Assembly: GCA_947630175.1 (NCBI GenBank)
Contig: CANRGJ010000006.1
Span: forward strand, 116,618 to 180,617
From: an uncultured Ruminiclostridium sp.
GTDB lineage: Bacteria > Bacillota > Clostridia > Oscillospirales > Ruminococcaceae
Direction: 5' to 3'
DNA: 64,000 nucleotides
Position 1 is the first letter of the stretch, and each line of letters starts with the position of its first letter. The notes under the pieces are model-generated. The model was not told where the DNA came from. It saw only the letters and a program-made list of their open reading frames with translations, and made no database searches. The position numbers were made by a program, and so were the translations under genes. Positions 26,407 through 35,376 of this stretch are shown one piece after another.

Positions 26407-27068
26407 TACGCTTTTGCCTCCGTTGTTTTATTTGTCTTCGGGACGGATACTATCGGACCGTCCTGTCCCATCTGCATATTTATCGCCTCTGAATATTCAG
26501 GCTCGTAAGGTTTGGTAAACCACGACTTGATCGTTTCTGCGCTTACCCCCGCCTCGCCGTCGGTCACCTCGGTTTTCCAGTTGTGACGACCCTTGCTGTC
26601 CGCCTTATTCCTGCGGTAAATAGTCCCCTCGATCGTAGGCGTGGAAAATGTGATACTGTCGCCCTTGGTCTGCATTTCTGAAGAGGGTATGCCGAATTTT
26701 ACACGGTACAGCCAGAAATACCGATATTTGCCATTTGCCTTCTTAGCTCTGAAACCGACCGCTACATACGGCGCAATATCCGTATCGGACGATACCAGCA
26801 CCCCGTTTTTGTCGACCGTTGCGCCGGTAAGCTCAGCTGCGTTCTGGGTACCTATATTGTCTATCCCCAGCGACAGGGTGCCTGATTTAAATTCTTTTAC
26901 GCTTTCCGCTGCTCCGTCGTCAGCGTAGAGCGTTGCCTCGTTAAGCTCCACCGAGAGGCTTGCGGTCATAGCCTTCGCCAGTTTCTTAGGCTCGCCGTAT
27001 TCTTCGTCTGCGTCTTCGTCACTGGTGATAGGTGCATATACCAGGTTGTCAAGTCCTATTGTTGCCAT
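26406..27068 (-). CDS. Phage major tail protein
   Basis: 220 residues of the phi13-type major tail (tube) protein family: N-terminal MATIGLDNLVYAPI, a beta-rich middle with FWLYRVKFGIPSSEMQTKGDSI, and FSTPTIEGTIYR. It polymerises into the tail tube through which DNA passes. The gene lies between tail completion genes and the chaperone pair, the standard position. The C-terminal 25 residues are flexible and Lys/Thr-rich. Confidence 0.88.
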   Translation of the reverse strand: MATIGLDNLVYAPITSDEDADEEYGEPKKLAKAMTASLSVELNEATLYADDGAAESVKEFKSGTLSLGIDNIGTQNAAELTGATVDKNGVLVSSDTDIAPYVAVGFRAKKANGKYRYFWLYRVKFGIPSSEMQTKGDSITFSTPTIEGTIYRRNKADSKGRHNWKTEVTDGEAGVSAETIKSWFTKPYEPEYSEAINMQMGQDGPIVSVPKTNKTTEAKA

Positions 27069-27074
27069 ATTGTT

Positions 27075-27422
27075 TTATTCCTCGCTTTCGTATTTATAGA
27101 TTTTTGCCGTATCAACGGCGTAGTGATGATAGCCGGTATCGTTTTCGTGCCCGATATACCGCCTGTCGGTTATAAAAAAATCCGCTGCCAGAACGGCACG
27201 GATAATCTTATTTTTTAAAGCGGAGTAGTTGCGTCGGGAAAAGACCGATATTCTGACCTCCTGAACGTCATACCCCGGATAGTCGTCTGCGTGTAATTCA
27301 AATTCGTCCGCAAGCGGCGTGAATATGATGTATTCTTCAGGGGGCGGGGATTTGAAAACGCCTGTTTCTATCGGAACGCCGAGCGGAGCAATGCAGTCCT
27401 TCAGTTCTTCAAGTGCGCTCAT
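27075..27422 (-). CDS. Tail completion/terminator-like protein
   Basis: 115 residues. The N-terminal LEELKDCIAPLGVPIETG, the strand EEYIIFTPL and the acidic loop ELHADDYPGYDVQEVRISVF fit the small tail-terminator proteins (DUF3168/gpU type) that cap the tail tube. It overlaps the upstream HK97 gp10-like gene by 4 bases and lies just before the major tail gene. Confidence 0.7.
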   Translation of the reverse strand: MSALEELKDCIAPLGVPIETGVFKSPPPEEYIIFTPLADEFELHADDYPGYDVQEVRISVFSRRNYSALKNKIIRAVLAADFFITDRRYIGHENDTGYHHYAVDTAKIYKYESEE

Positions 27423-27907
27423 CTTCTTTTCCTCACTTCGCTTTCAAGGGTTTTCTGCATTGTATCAATGCATTTTTTCTTACTTCTGTTTTTGGCCTTT
27501 TTGACAAAAGGGCGGGGCGGCTGACCGCTTTTCCCGTATTCAAGCACATTTGCTATCATATAGTTGGTAGCAGTATAATAACTCCTGCTTATTTTCCCGT
27601 GACGGTTCTTTTTCGGTGCCGCAGGCTGTTTTCTTCTTGGCTCGTTAAAGCCGATTTTAACATTACAATAGCCGTTGCTTTCCGTTTTCATCGGTGACAC
27701 GCCCACGGAGCTGACGAGCTCGCCTGTACTTTTGGTCGCCTTTTTTGTGCCTTTTCCTATGGAGAATTTAAGGGCGCTGCGGTATTCTTTAGCGACCTCC
27801 GCACCGCCTGCCTCCAACACTTTTTCCATAATGGCGTCCGTATCTTTAAGCAGTCCGTTAAGCTGCTTTGTAAAATCGTCGGGCAAATCAAATTCTAACT
27901 TAGCCAT
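27419..27907 (-). CDS. HK97 gp10-like tail-head joining protein
   Basis: 162 residues, basic. N-terminal FDLPDDFTKQLNGLL, then a Lys-rich middle, and the C-terminal motif NVLEYGKSGQPPRPFVKKA characteristic of the gp10 family (the PxRPFxxxA element). It works at the neck during head-tail joining. It overlaps both neighbours by a few bases, showing coupled translation. Confidence 0.85.
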   Translation of the reverse strand: MAKLEFDLPDDFTKQLNGLLKDTDAIMEKVLEAGGAEVAKEYRSALKFSIGKGTKKATKSTGELVSSVGVSPMKTESNGYCNVKIGFNEPRRKQPAAPKKNRHGKISRSYYTATNYMIANVLEYGKSGQPPRPFVKKAKNRSKKKCIDTMQKTLESEVRKRR

Positions 27908-28235
27908 TTGCCGCTTCCACCTTCTTTGCCATTACCTCAACGTACATTCCTCGACTTCTTACATCTTCAGGGCTTTCAATGCTGTATCTCGCTCCGCCGC
28001 AAATGATGTAATTCTTTGCCGTCACTTCCACGCCAGGAATGGTGCGGAAACGGAACATATCAGTCGCCGTTGAAAAAGCCGCCATATTGGCCCAGCGGAC
28101 TGTTCCGTGCCTTTCCTCGTGATATGCCCGCACTGAGGCAATAACGGTATCCTTCTGCGTGCCAAAACCTTCGTTGTCTTTGATGTCGTCAACGGACACG
28201 ATTTCGATAAAGGACCGCATTTTCCCGAAACTCAT
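27900..28235 (-). CDS. Head-tail adaptor (head closure) protein
   Basis: 111 residues from the ATG at 28235 (MSFGKMRSFIEIV); GGAGCG lies upstream, and a longer in-frame start inside the preceding gene is less likely. The beta-rich protein with VRAYHEERHGTVRWANMA and FRTIPGVEVTAKNYI fits the SPP1 gp16/phage head-tail joining family that closes the portal. It overlaps gp10-like by 8 bases. Confidence 0.75.
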   Translation of the reverse strand: MSFGKMRSFIEIVSVDDIKDNEGFGTQKDTVIASVRAYHEERHGTVRWANMAAFSTATDMFRFRTIPGVEVTAKNYIICGGARYSIESPEDVRSRGMYVEVMAKKVEAANG

Positions 28236-28237
28236 TT

Positions 28238-28564
28238 TTATACGCTCCAATCTCTGTCCAGCCGCAAAAGATTGTTTACGGCATTCCACACCTGCCCCGC
28301 AGCGTTCACGTTATCGGAAAAAAAGCCGCCTGTGCTGCCGTCCCGGCTTTCGTAAAAGTGGGACGACAGCATTACAACGGCTTGCTGTGTGGTGGGAGGA
28401 ATATCGTTGTTCTGATAGTATCTGTCAGGTTTATGCTGGTATTTTTCCGCATAAGCAAGAGAAGCGGCTATGTACGCCTTCAACAGCTCGTCGTCCTCGG
28501 AATGCTCAAGAATAAGGTTTTTCTTTACGCTTTCAAGCAGCTTGTCTATTATGTTGGTTTCCAT
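28238..28564 (-). CDS. Head-tail connector, gp6-like
   Basis: 108 residues, mostly helical. DELLKAYIAASLAYAEKY and TQQAVVMLSSHFYESRD match the gp6/connector family that forms a ring under the portal. It lies 2 bases upstream of the head-closure gene and after the capsid and head-fibre-like genes. Confidence 0.82.
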   Translation of the reverse strand: METNIIDKLLESVKKNLILEHSEDDELLKAYIAASLAYAEKYQHKPDRYYQNNDIPPTTQQAVVMLSSHFYESRDGSTGGFFSDNVNAAGQVWNAVNNLLRLDRDWSV

Positions 28565-28590
28565 TATACCGCCTCCTTTCCTGTGGTACT

Positions 28591-28950
28591 TTACTTGGAT
28601 TTCATCAGCCCGCAGCTTTTAAGCGCCTGCAACAGAGCGTTAAAATCCTCTTTCAGCTGGGCCGCTTCCTCCGCTGTGCTGTCCTCCTGCTTTTCCATCT
28701 GCGGCACTGTGGGGTATTCGGGCACATACAGGTTTCCCTGCTCGTCAACGGCTACCTCTACCGTTTCATTGGTCTTGGCTTTAGCCTTGACGCCGCCGAG
28801 GGTATCCGCCGAGGCGGTGGGAAGCGTGTAGGAACCGCCTCCGCCGTCAAGACCTTCCACCTCAGCGCCTTTCTCAATGATCAGCTTGCCGCCGATATGG
28901 GTGACGTCGCCGCCCTGCTCGGTGTAATTCTTTACACTGTATTCGCTCAT
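28591..28950 (-). CDS. Putative head fibre protein
   Basis: 119 residues. DVTHIGGKLIIEKGAEVEGL is a pattern common in phage head fibre (phi29 gp8.5-like) proteins encoded beside the capsid gene. A Gly-rich hinge, LPTASADTLGGVKAKAK (a collar/fibre-like motif) and a C-terminal coiled coil with EEAAQLKEDFNALLQAL follow, the latter suggesting a trimer. Located directly after the major capsid gene. The assignment rests on motif memory and position. Confidence 0.55.
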   Translation of the reverse strand: MSEYSVKNYTEQGGDVTHIGGKLIIEKGAEVEGLDGGGGSYTLPTASADTLGGVKAKAKTNETVEVAVDEQGNLYVPEYPTVPQMEKQEDSTAEEAAQLKEDFNALLQALKSCGLMKSK

Positions 28951-28965
28951 AGCTGTGTCCTCCCT

Positions 28966-30165
28966 TTATTCGGTTTTCATCTGGAGCGTCTTGACAGCTT
29001 CCGCAAGCACCAGCTTTCCGTCTGTGCGCTCTGTTGCAAGGAAACCTACCTGTCCGTTCAAAGCAAAAAGCTCACCCAGACGCTTGAATGTGCGTCCCTG
29101 CCTGTCGGCGATCCAGTAGTACGAGAAGTCGCCGAAAAGTATCGGCTTCGCACCTGCCGCACATTCAGGCATAGCGGGCGATGTATACAGGGGTCTGTTC
29201 ATCAGCATATCAGGCGTTCCAGCTGTAAGGGAAGGCTGCCACAGATACTGTCCGTTTCCGTCCTTCAGCTTTCTGATCTGTTTTATCATCTCGTCGCTGG
29301 TGAGAAATACTGCGTTGCGGCGGTAAGGGGATTTCAGCGAGTATACAAGGTCTATGATCTCGTCTGCTTTTATTGCAGTTGCAGAGGCAGCAGTAACTCC
29401 CACCTCTGCGCTTGTAATTACACCGGTAGGCTTGCCGCTTCCGTCGCCGTTTATAAATGCGGTTTCTTCCGCTGCTCCGATACGGCGGGCAAATTCTTTC
29501 GCAATATAAGTCTCAAGGTCAAATACGCTGTCGTTGAGCAGCTCTTCGGAAACTTTTATCATAGTTCCCAGCTTGTAGGCGCCGATAGTCACCTGACTGA
29601 AAGCGTCGTCGCTTTCCTTTATTTCTCCCTCTTCTTCGATCCAGGACGCTGTTCCTTTGCTTGTAGCGACGGGGATCTTTCTTTCACCGCTGGAAGTCTT
29701 TATCAGGCGAGCGATAGAACGCATTATATTCTGTTCCTCGAGCGCCTCTATCAGTGTCTTTTCAAACTCATCAGGCACCAGAAAACCGCCCTCGGTGTCG
29801 GTGCCGACCTGAAGCGCATTTATGAGATCGGGAGAGGTGGGGCGATTTCTCATAACGTCCCAGAAAGCTCTTTTATATTCCGCAGTAGCGCGTGCGTTTT
29901 TAGGATCTTTTTTGGTATCCTCGCCGGGCTTGTCCAGAATAGGCTTGTTGACATCGGCGCTCATTTCTCTTTCGATGGCCGCCTGACGTTCCAGGCGGTC
30001 GATCTCCTTGCCCAGAGCGACCACGTCCGCCTCCATTTTTTCATAGGTGGCGGTATCCTCGGCGGAAATGTTTCCGTCCTTGTCACGGTGGCTGTCCAGG
30101 AATGCCTTCGTTTCTTCCCAGAGCTTTTTACGCTGTTCGCGCAATTCTAAAATTTTCTTTTCCAT
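28966..30165 (-). CDS. Major capsid protein, HK97 fold
   Basis: 399 residues. The first about 110 form a coiled-coil scaffolding delta domain (ELREQRKKLWEETKAFLDS, ALGKEIDRLERQAAI), likely removed by the ClpP-like protease encoded upstream. The mature domain starts near EYKRAFWDVMRN and contains QVGTDTEGGFLVPDEFE, AFINGDGSGKPTGV and a P-domain with PILFGDFSYYWIADR, all typical of phage_capsid family proteins. ATG start; it lies 19 bases after the protease gene. Confidence 0.95.
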   Translation of the reverse strand: MEKKILELREQRKKLWEETKAFLDSHRDKDGNISAEDTATYEKMEADVVALGKEIDRLERQAAIEREMSADVNKPILDKPGEDTKKDPKNARATAEYKRAFWDVMRNRPTSPDLINALQVGTDTEGGFLVPDEFEKTLIEALEEQNIMRSIARLIKTSSGERKIPVATSKGTASWIEEEGEIKESDDAFSQVTIGAYKLGTMIKVSEELLNDSVFDLETYIAKEFARRIGAAEETAFINGDGSGKPTGVITSAEVGVTAASATAIKADEIIDLVYSLKSPYRRNAVFLTSDEMIKQIRKLKDGNGQYLWQPSLTAGTPDMLMNRPLYTSPAMPECAAGAKPILFGDFSYYWIADRQGRTFKRLGELFALNGQVGFLATERTDGKLVLAEAVKTLQMKTE

Positions 30166-30184
30166 AGTGTTATTCCTTTCTGAT

Positions 30185-30913
30185 TTAAAATTTTAATAAA
30201 TCAAGCCGCTTATAAAGCGGCTCGGTGGAACGATTTTTTTCAGGCTCTTTTTCAGGAGGAGCCGGACGCTTGCTGATGAGCTTTCCCATCAGGCTGTTTG
30301 TCACCGCACGGCGGGAAAATGTAAAGTCACTTGTAATATTTTCCTCCGTTTCCTGCGGGCTGCGTGCCAGTATCTCGTCAGCAAAGCCGAGTTCGACCGC
30401 TTTTCCCGCCGACATCCACGTTTCAGCGTCCATAAGGTGAGCTATCCGAGTGCGGGAAAGCCCTGTTTTTATCTCGTAGGCGTTGATTATGCTTTCCTTA
30501 GTTTCTGCCAGCAGGTCGATTGCTTTCTGCATTTCCTCGCTGTCGCCCATAGCGATCGTCAGCGGGTTGTGTATCATCATCATAGCGGTGGGCGACATCA
30601 GCACCTTGTCCCCTGCCATTGCGATAACGCTTGCGGCGGAGGCGGCAAGTCCGTTGATCTTGACGGTGACCGTGCCCTTGTAGTCGATAAGCATTGTGTA
30701 TATCTGCGACGCCGCTATGCAGTCACCGCCCGGCGAGTTTATCCACACCGTAATGGGCCCGCTTCCTGCCTCCAGCTCGTCGCGGAACATTTTCGGGGTG
30801 ACCTCGTCGCCCCACCACGTTTCCTCGGCTATCTCGCCGTTGAAAAACAGCTCTCTTTCTGCGTTCTGGGCGGACGTAGCGATAAAGTTCCAGAATTTTT
30901 TTAATTTACTCAT
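30185..30913 (-). CDS. ClpP-like prohead protease
   Basis: 242 residues. ClpP-type serine protease with VWINSPGGDCIAAS, the nucleophile Ser in NGLAASAASVIAMAG and the catalytic His in MMMIHNP. It would cleave the capsid delta domain during head maturation. The start is the ATG at 30913 (MSKLKKFWNF), which overlaps the portal stop and has GAAAGGAAAA upstream; an in-frame extension of 93 codons upstream is Arg-rich shadow of the portal gene and was rejected. Confidence 0.92.
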   Translation of the reverse strand: MSKLKKFWNFIATSAQNAERELFFNGEIAEETWWGDEVTPKMFRDELEAGSGPITVWINSPGGDCIAASQIYTMLIDYKGTVTVKINGLAASAASVIAMAGDKVLMSPTAMMMIHNPLTIAMGDSEEMQKAIDLLAETKESIINAYEIKTGLSRTRIAHLMDAETWMSAGKAVELGFADEILARSPQETEENITSDFTFSRRAVTNSLMGKLISKRPAPPEKEPEKNRSTEPLYKRLDLLKF

Positions 30914-32163
30914 ATTTGATTTTCCTTTCCTGCGAATATTCCGGCGTCGGACAGCTTGGTCATATTTCCGTTTATCAGATACAAATTTCCGCCGTCCTCG
31001 TCGGGTATGGGTTTCTGGCTTTCCATTTCCCTTATGTCGTTGGCAGACATCCAGCCGTTCTGACGTGCCACAGCGTAACCGTTCATTCGGCTTGCGTAGT
31101 CGCCTCGGAGCAGTCCGTCCACGTTGAAACGCGCGAAATATTTCCGCTTTTCCTCGCCGAACAGCAAACAGCGGTGTATGCTTTGCTCCCAACGTATAAG
31201 CCAGGGCTCAAGCGTGTATTTCACGAATTCAAGGCTCATCTGCTCGATATTGGAAAAGCTGGATTTTTCCAGGTCGCCTATCATATGCGGCGGCACCCGA
31301 TATATCCTTGCTATCTCGTTAAGCTGGAATTTCCTCGTTTCCAGAAACTGAGCGTCCTGCGGGGAAATGCTTATCTGATGATATTTCATTCCCTCCTCAA
31401 GCACGGCGACACGTCCTGCGTTTGAGGACCCCTGAAACAGAGCGTTCCAGCTGTTCCTTATCTTTTCAGGGTCTTTAAGCGTCCCGGGGTGTTCAAGCGT
31501 GCCGCTGGGAGAGGCGCCGTTGGCAAAAAATTTCGCTCCGTATTCCTCACAGGCTATCGCCATTCCCACGGCGTTTTTCGCCATTGCGATGGGGGAATAT
31601 CCCAGAATGCCGTCATACCCCAGCCCCGGAATATGCCAGACCTCATAAGGGCTCAGTATCACATATCCGCTTTCATCGGCGGCTCCGTCGCCGCTGTCAC
31701 GATAATAGGCGTAGTATATTTCCCCTGTCCGACTGTCCCTGTCCACGGTCATTTTATTGGGACTAAGCGGGTACAGCGCCGTTATCTCGCCCCTGCCGTT
31801 CCTGATTATCTGAGCGTAGGCATTGCCAGTCAATAACAGGTGCGTCATAAGGGTTTCGCGGAAGTTAAACGACGTCATTTCAGGGTTCGGCTCGTCGTGG
31901 AGCAGGGCATACAGCGGGTGCTGTATGTCCATTTCCTTGTTGCTGTCCTCTGTATATCTGTACAGGTGCAGCGGCAGCTCCGCCACCGCCTCCGCCAGTA
32001 TGCGTATGCAGGCATACACGGCGGTGATCTGCATTGACGACCGTTCCGTTACCGCTTTTCCCGATGTCGTGTACCCCATACGGGGCTCAATAAACGCCCC
32101 GTTGAGCATATTCTGAGTAACAGGCTTGTCCCTGGAACGGAAAAATTTTGCGAAAATATTCAT
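30910..32163 (-). CDS. Phage portal protein, HK97 family
   Basis: 417 residues forming the dodecameric DNA gate at the head vertex. Typical features are AVYACIRILAEAVAELPLHLYR, split here as AVYACIRILAEAVAEL then PLHLYR, the segment LLLTGNAYAQIIRNGRG, and the C-terminal helix region FVKYTLEPWLIRWEQSI. Its ATG overlaps the terminase stop as ATGA, and its own stop overlaps the protease start. The family normally has about 400 residues. Confidence 0.94.
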   Translation of the reverse strand: MNIFAKFFRSRDKPVTQNMLNGAFIEPRMGYTTSGKAVTERSSMQITAVYACIRILAEAVAELPLHLYRYTEDSNKEMDIQHPLYALLHDEPNPEMTSFNFRETLMTHLLLTGNAYAQIIRNGRGEITALYPLSPNKMTVDRDSRTGEIYYAYYRDSGDGAADESGYVILSPYEVWHIPGLGYDGILGYSPIAMAKNAVGMAIACEEYGAKFFANGASPSGTLEHPGTLKDPEKIRNSWNALFQGSSNAGRVAVLEEGMKYHQISISPQDAQFLETRKFQLNEIARIYRVPPHMIGDLEKSSFSNIEQMSLEFVKYTLEPWLIRWEQSIHRCLLFGEEKRKYFARFNVDGLLRGDYASRMNGYAVARQNGWMSANDIREMESQKPIPDEDGGNLYLINGNMTKLSDAGIFAGKENQI

Positions 32164-33758
32164 ACTGTAATTATCCCCCTCTCGTCATAGACGGATTTCT
32201 TCTCGGCGGACCGTGAGGCGATTGCCCTTGCAAGTCCCATTACTGTGGCGACTGCTCCGTCCACCTTTTCTGTGGATTTTTCCTTGTCTATTTTTATATT
32301 GCCGGCAGGATCTTTCGTTACCACCACGTTGTCCATCATCCAGTCAAGGACGGGGTGTGCGGTGTGAATTATTTCCTTGCCCAGCACCATACGCATAAGC
32401 TCTTTTGTAGGCGGGGACATATCTTTATATCCTTGCCCGTATCGCACTACTGTAAAGCCCATTTCCGCCAGATCCTGCACTATCTGTTCAGCGCCCCAGC
32501 GGTCAAAGGCTATTTCCTTTATGTGATAGCTGTTGCCCAGCTCGTCAATAAAATTTTCGATGTATTTGTAATAGATAACATTTCCCTCTGTGCAGTTTAT
32601 AACGCCCTGTTTCTGCCAGGCGTCATAAGGCACGTGGTCCCGCCTAACACGCAGGTCGACAGTGTCCTCGGGGATCCAGAAAAAGGGCAGTATAACATAT
32701 TTGTCAAAACGCTCGTTCGGCGGGAATACCAGCACAAAAGCGGTAATGTCTATGGTGCTGGAAAGGTCAAGTCCCGCATAACAGTCCAGCCCTTTCAGGT
32801 CTTCGGGATCTATCTCTGCCTTGCAGTCGTTCCACTTGTGCATTGGCATCCACCTTACCGACTGCTTGACCCATTGATTAAGGCGGAGCTGTCGGAACGT
32901 GTTTTCCTCAGCAGGGTTTTCCCTGGCGCTGTTATAAGCCGCCTGTACTTTTTCCAGCTCGACGGTAATTCCCAGCGACGGGTTCGCCTTTGCCCAGACC
33001 TTCGGGTCCTCCCAGTCATCCTCCGGCTTTGCTCCGTAGATAACGGGGTAAAATGTGGGGTCGTGCTTTTTACCCTCGAGGATACCCTCTGCCTTCTGAT
33101 GTACCTCATAGCAGATACTTCTCGTGTTGTCGCCTGCTGTTGTTATAACAAAATTCAGCGGCTGCATTCTTGCGTCGCCGCTGCCTTTGGTCATTACGTC
33201 GTACAGTTTCCTGTTGGGCTGTGTGTGCAGCTCATCAAAAATCACTCCGTGGACGTTAAAACCGTGCTTGTTTGCTACGTCGGCGGAAAGTACCTGATAA
33301 AAGCTGTTTGTCGGCTCATACACTATCCGTTTGCTTGACGGCAATAATTTTACCCGCTGCAAAAGCGGCGGGCACAGCTTGACCATATCATACGCTACGT
33401 TGTAAACAATGGACGCCTGCGTTAGGTCGGCGGCGCAGCTGTATATTTCTGCTCCCATCTCGCCGTCGGCGCATAGCAGAAACAGGGCGACCGCCGCCGC
33501 CAGCTCGGACTTGCCCTGTTTCTTCGGTATTTCGATGTACGCGGTGTTAAACTGACGGTACCCGTTTTCCTTTATCGTCCCGAATACGTCACGGATAATT
33601 TTTTCCTGCCAGCCGAGGAGCACAAACGGCGTTCCCGCCCATATCCCCTTTGTATGGCTCAGACAGGAAATGAAGTTGACTGCAAAATCAGCTTTCTTTT
33701 TGTCATAATGCGACGTCGGTTCCATAAACCAGGTCGGTGTGTACTTGATTTTTTTCAT
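32160..33758 (-). CDS. Terminase large subunit
   Basis: 532 residues of the Terminase_1 family: an ATP-driven DNA packaging motor plus nuclease. The Walker A-like element is EIPKKQGKSELAA near residue 75, Walker B is VIFDELH near 175, and the C-terminal RNase H-like nuclease has CYAGLDLSSTIDITAF and later AFDRWGAEQI. It lies upstream of and overlapping the portal gene. Unusually, four genes separate it from the small subunit. Confidence 0.95.
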   Translation of the reverse strand: MKKIKYTPTWFMEPTSHYDKKKADFAVNFISCLSHTKGIWAGTPFVLLGWQEKIIRDVFGTIKENGYRQFNTAYIEIPKKQGKSELAAAVALFLLCADGEMGAEIYSCAADLTQASIVYNVAYDMVKLCPPLLQRVKLLPSSKRIVYEPTNSFYQVLSADVANKHGFNVHGVIFDELHTQPNRKLYDVMTKGSGDARMQPLNFVITTAGDNTRSICYEVHQKAEGILEGKKHDPTFYPVIYGAKPEDDWEDPKVWAKANPSLGITVELEKVQAAYNSARENPAEENTFRQLRLNQWVKQSVRWMPMHKWNDCKAEIDPEDLKGLDCYAGLDLSSTIDITAFVLVFPPNERFDKYVILPFFWIPEDTVDLRVRRDHVPYDAWQKQGVINCTEGNVIYYKYIENFIDELGNSYHIKEIAFDRWGAEQIVQDLAEMGFTVVRYGQGYKDMSPPTKELMRMVLGKEIIHTAHPVLDWMMDNVVVTKDPAGNIKIDKEKSTEKVDGAVATVMGLARAIASRSAEKKSVYDERGIITV

Positions 33759-33779
33759 TTTTTAAAAAATTGTAAAAAC

Positions 33780-34580
33780 TTAAATATGCCTGCTCAAGCA
33801 TTTAACTATTTCCTTTTCCCTCTCGCTTAATTTCCACTTTATCACCTGTTTTTCCTGCTGTTTTTCCTGTGCCGCCTGTTCCTCCGCCTCCCGCGCCTCC
33901 CGTTCCGCCTTGAGCCTGTCCGCCGCCGCTTGCTCTGACAAGAGCAGCGCTCCGCCGTATATGGTCTTTTTAGTCGGCTTCTGCTCGTCCAGCTCGCTGA
34001 TAAATACCGCCTCGCCCTTGCGCACTCTGTAATCAATATTGCAATATTTAGCTACCATCAGCGCAGTCAGGACGTTATCGGGATATTGGTATGTGGGCAG
34101 CTTCGCCTTGTTTTTATTTTCTCTTTCTGCCTTTTTGATGAGCTTACTAAGCAAGGGATAAGTCCTGATAATATATTCGTTTTCAAGATTGGTTACAAAC
34201 GCCGTTTTTACCTTTGCGCCGTTGTCGTAAGTGATGGTCTGGTTGGTGACAATGCGCGTGCATTCGTAGAATTTGGCATCACTCAAGAGCGTTTTCTCGT
34301 TTGCAAACATAAAAAAATTTATGCCGTTTTTAAGAAAAAAGCTGATAATTTTTGACAATATGGAAAAGGGCGGATTGTCCACCACAATGTCGGTCTTACG
34401 GTACTGATAGTTTTCATAGTCCCCGCCCGGGAAAAAGGGGCGGACAAAATCTGCCCTTGAAACGCCGTAATTGTCGGCCACGAAATCCGCTATCACATCA
34501 TATATTATTTCGGGCGTGTAACAATCGTCCGTGGTCTTTTTGACTTGGAATTTTTCGACAAATGTGTTATAATCCTGCAC
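33780..34580 (-). CDS. Adenine-specific DNA methylase, EcoRI-methylase-like
   Basis: 266 residues with the amino-methyltransferase motif IVVDNPPFSILSKII near residue 67 and an upstream DDCYTPEIIYDVI, the pattern of the EcoRI methylase-like family. It has no restriction partner in the prophage, so it is an orphan enzyme that probably modifies phage DNA against host restriction, fitting a host with an active type I system nearby. The C-terminal 60 residues add a long Glu/Lys/Gln coiled coil. GTG start (34580) after AGGAAAAC. It sits between the terminase subunits. Confidence 0.8.
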   Translation of the reverse strand: MQDYNTFVEKFQVKKTTDDCYTPEIIYDVIADFVADNYGVSRADFVRPFFPGGDYENYQYRKTDIVVDNPPFSILSKIISFFLKNGINFFMFANEKTLLSDAKFYECTRIVTNQTITYDNGAKVKTAFVTNLENEYIIRTYPLLSKLIKKAERENKNKAKLPTYQYPDNVLTALMVAKYCNIDYRVRKGEAVFISELDEQKPTKKTIYGGALLLSEQAAADRLKAEREAREAEEQAAQEKQQEKQVIKWKLSEREKEIVKCLSRHI

Positions 34581-34607
34581 TTTGTTTTCCTATGTTAATA
34601 AAATTTG

Positions 34608-35027
34608 TTATCGTTCCTCGTCCTCTCTCAATTCGGGGTTGTCGTGGATATTGCCAATAACCACACAGTCTGCTACACCTTTATACACGCAATCGACTAA
34701 ATTTTCTGCGGCGACGCCATTTGTCCAATAAAAACAGCCTTCGGAATATTCAACTACTCCACGGTTAATGAACAAACTATCGTGATACTCATACTGCCCT
34801 GGTACTTCGTCTTCATAGTCAACAATATCTCCCTCGAAAATCTTCTTGCCGTTCCTGTCGGTCAGTCCTGTGTACTGCCCGACGGTTTCAGGATCGACTT
34901 CTCCGTATCTTCCAAGCGGTGTGTCATCGGGTGTAATAAGGCTGATTGTATTAGGCCTGATTATAAGATTACCATAGGACCATTCACCGTTGCATTTTAG
35001 TTTCCCTCGGAATAAAATTTCTCTCAT
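34608..35027 (-). CDS. YopX family phage protein
   Basis: 139 residues beginning MREILFRGKLKCNGEWSYGNL, with VGQYTGLTDRNGKKIFEGDI, the two landmarks of the YopX fold widespread in Firmicute phages. The biological role of the family is unknown. ATG after AGGAGCAGAA. It is cotranscribed with the methylase and the next upstream gene. Confidence 0.9.
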   Translation of the reverse strand: MREILFRGKLKCNGEWSYGNLIIRPNTISLITPDDTPLGRYGEVDPETVGQYTGLTDRNGKKIFEGDIVDYEDEVPGQYEYHDSLFINRGVVEYSEGCFYWTNGVAAENLVDCVYKGVADCVVIGNIHDNPELREDEER

Positions 35028-35046
35028 TTCTGCTCCTTTTGCTGTT

Positions 35047-35376
35047 TCACCACGGGCAGCGCTCGTACAGATCGCACAGCTTTGTCTTTCCGTCTTCGGT
35101 AGTTACTTTTGCCCAGGGGAAAAACGGGACTTTATATTTTAATCCGCTGTCGGTTTTAATAATCACCATTGTGCTGTGGAACCAATCTGCTTCATCAGTC
35201 ATATAGTCAAAATATTCACGACATTTGTAAGCCTTGATTACAGTGAAATATCCACTGATACCGTAATCTCCGTATTCAAAAAACCTTTTGCCGATCAGAT
35301 TGCAATTTTTGACTTTTTTCCAATGTGTGTGCTTCAGTTTTTTCTTTTTGTGACCGGTTATAGGCTCAATGCTCAT
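35047..35376 (-). CDS. Phage hypothetical protein
   Basis: 109 residues, N-terminus basic (GHKKKKLKHTHWKKVKN), the rest beta-rich with YGDYGISGYFTVIKAYKCR and ending CDLYERCPW. No family is recognised; no membrane segment. ATG after AAGGAGCAGAAA. Its ribosome site and first 13 codons lie in a 108-bp tandem duplication, so a second copy of the same start sits upstream at 35484 and runs to a stop after 16 codons. Confidence 0.5.
   Translation of the reverse strand: MSIEPITGHKKKKLKHTHWKKVKNCNLIGKRFFEYGDYGISGYFTVIKAYKCREYFDYMTDEADWFHSTMVIIKTDSGLKYKVPFFPWAKVTTEDGKTKLCDLYERCPW

Noticed and set aside
28897..30150. A long plus-strand frame of about 417 codons opposite the capsid gene.
   Set aside because: It is the antisense shadow of the major capsid and fibre genes; composition is Cys/Arg-rich and no ribosome site is present.
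30914..31192. An N-terminal extension of the ClpP-like protease.
   Set aside because: Arg-rich out-of-frame shadow of the portal gene; the ATG at 30913 has a good ribosome site and overlaps the portal stop.
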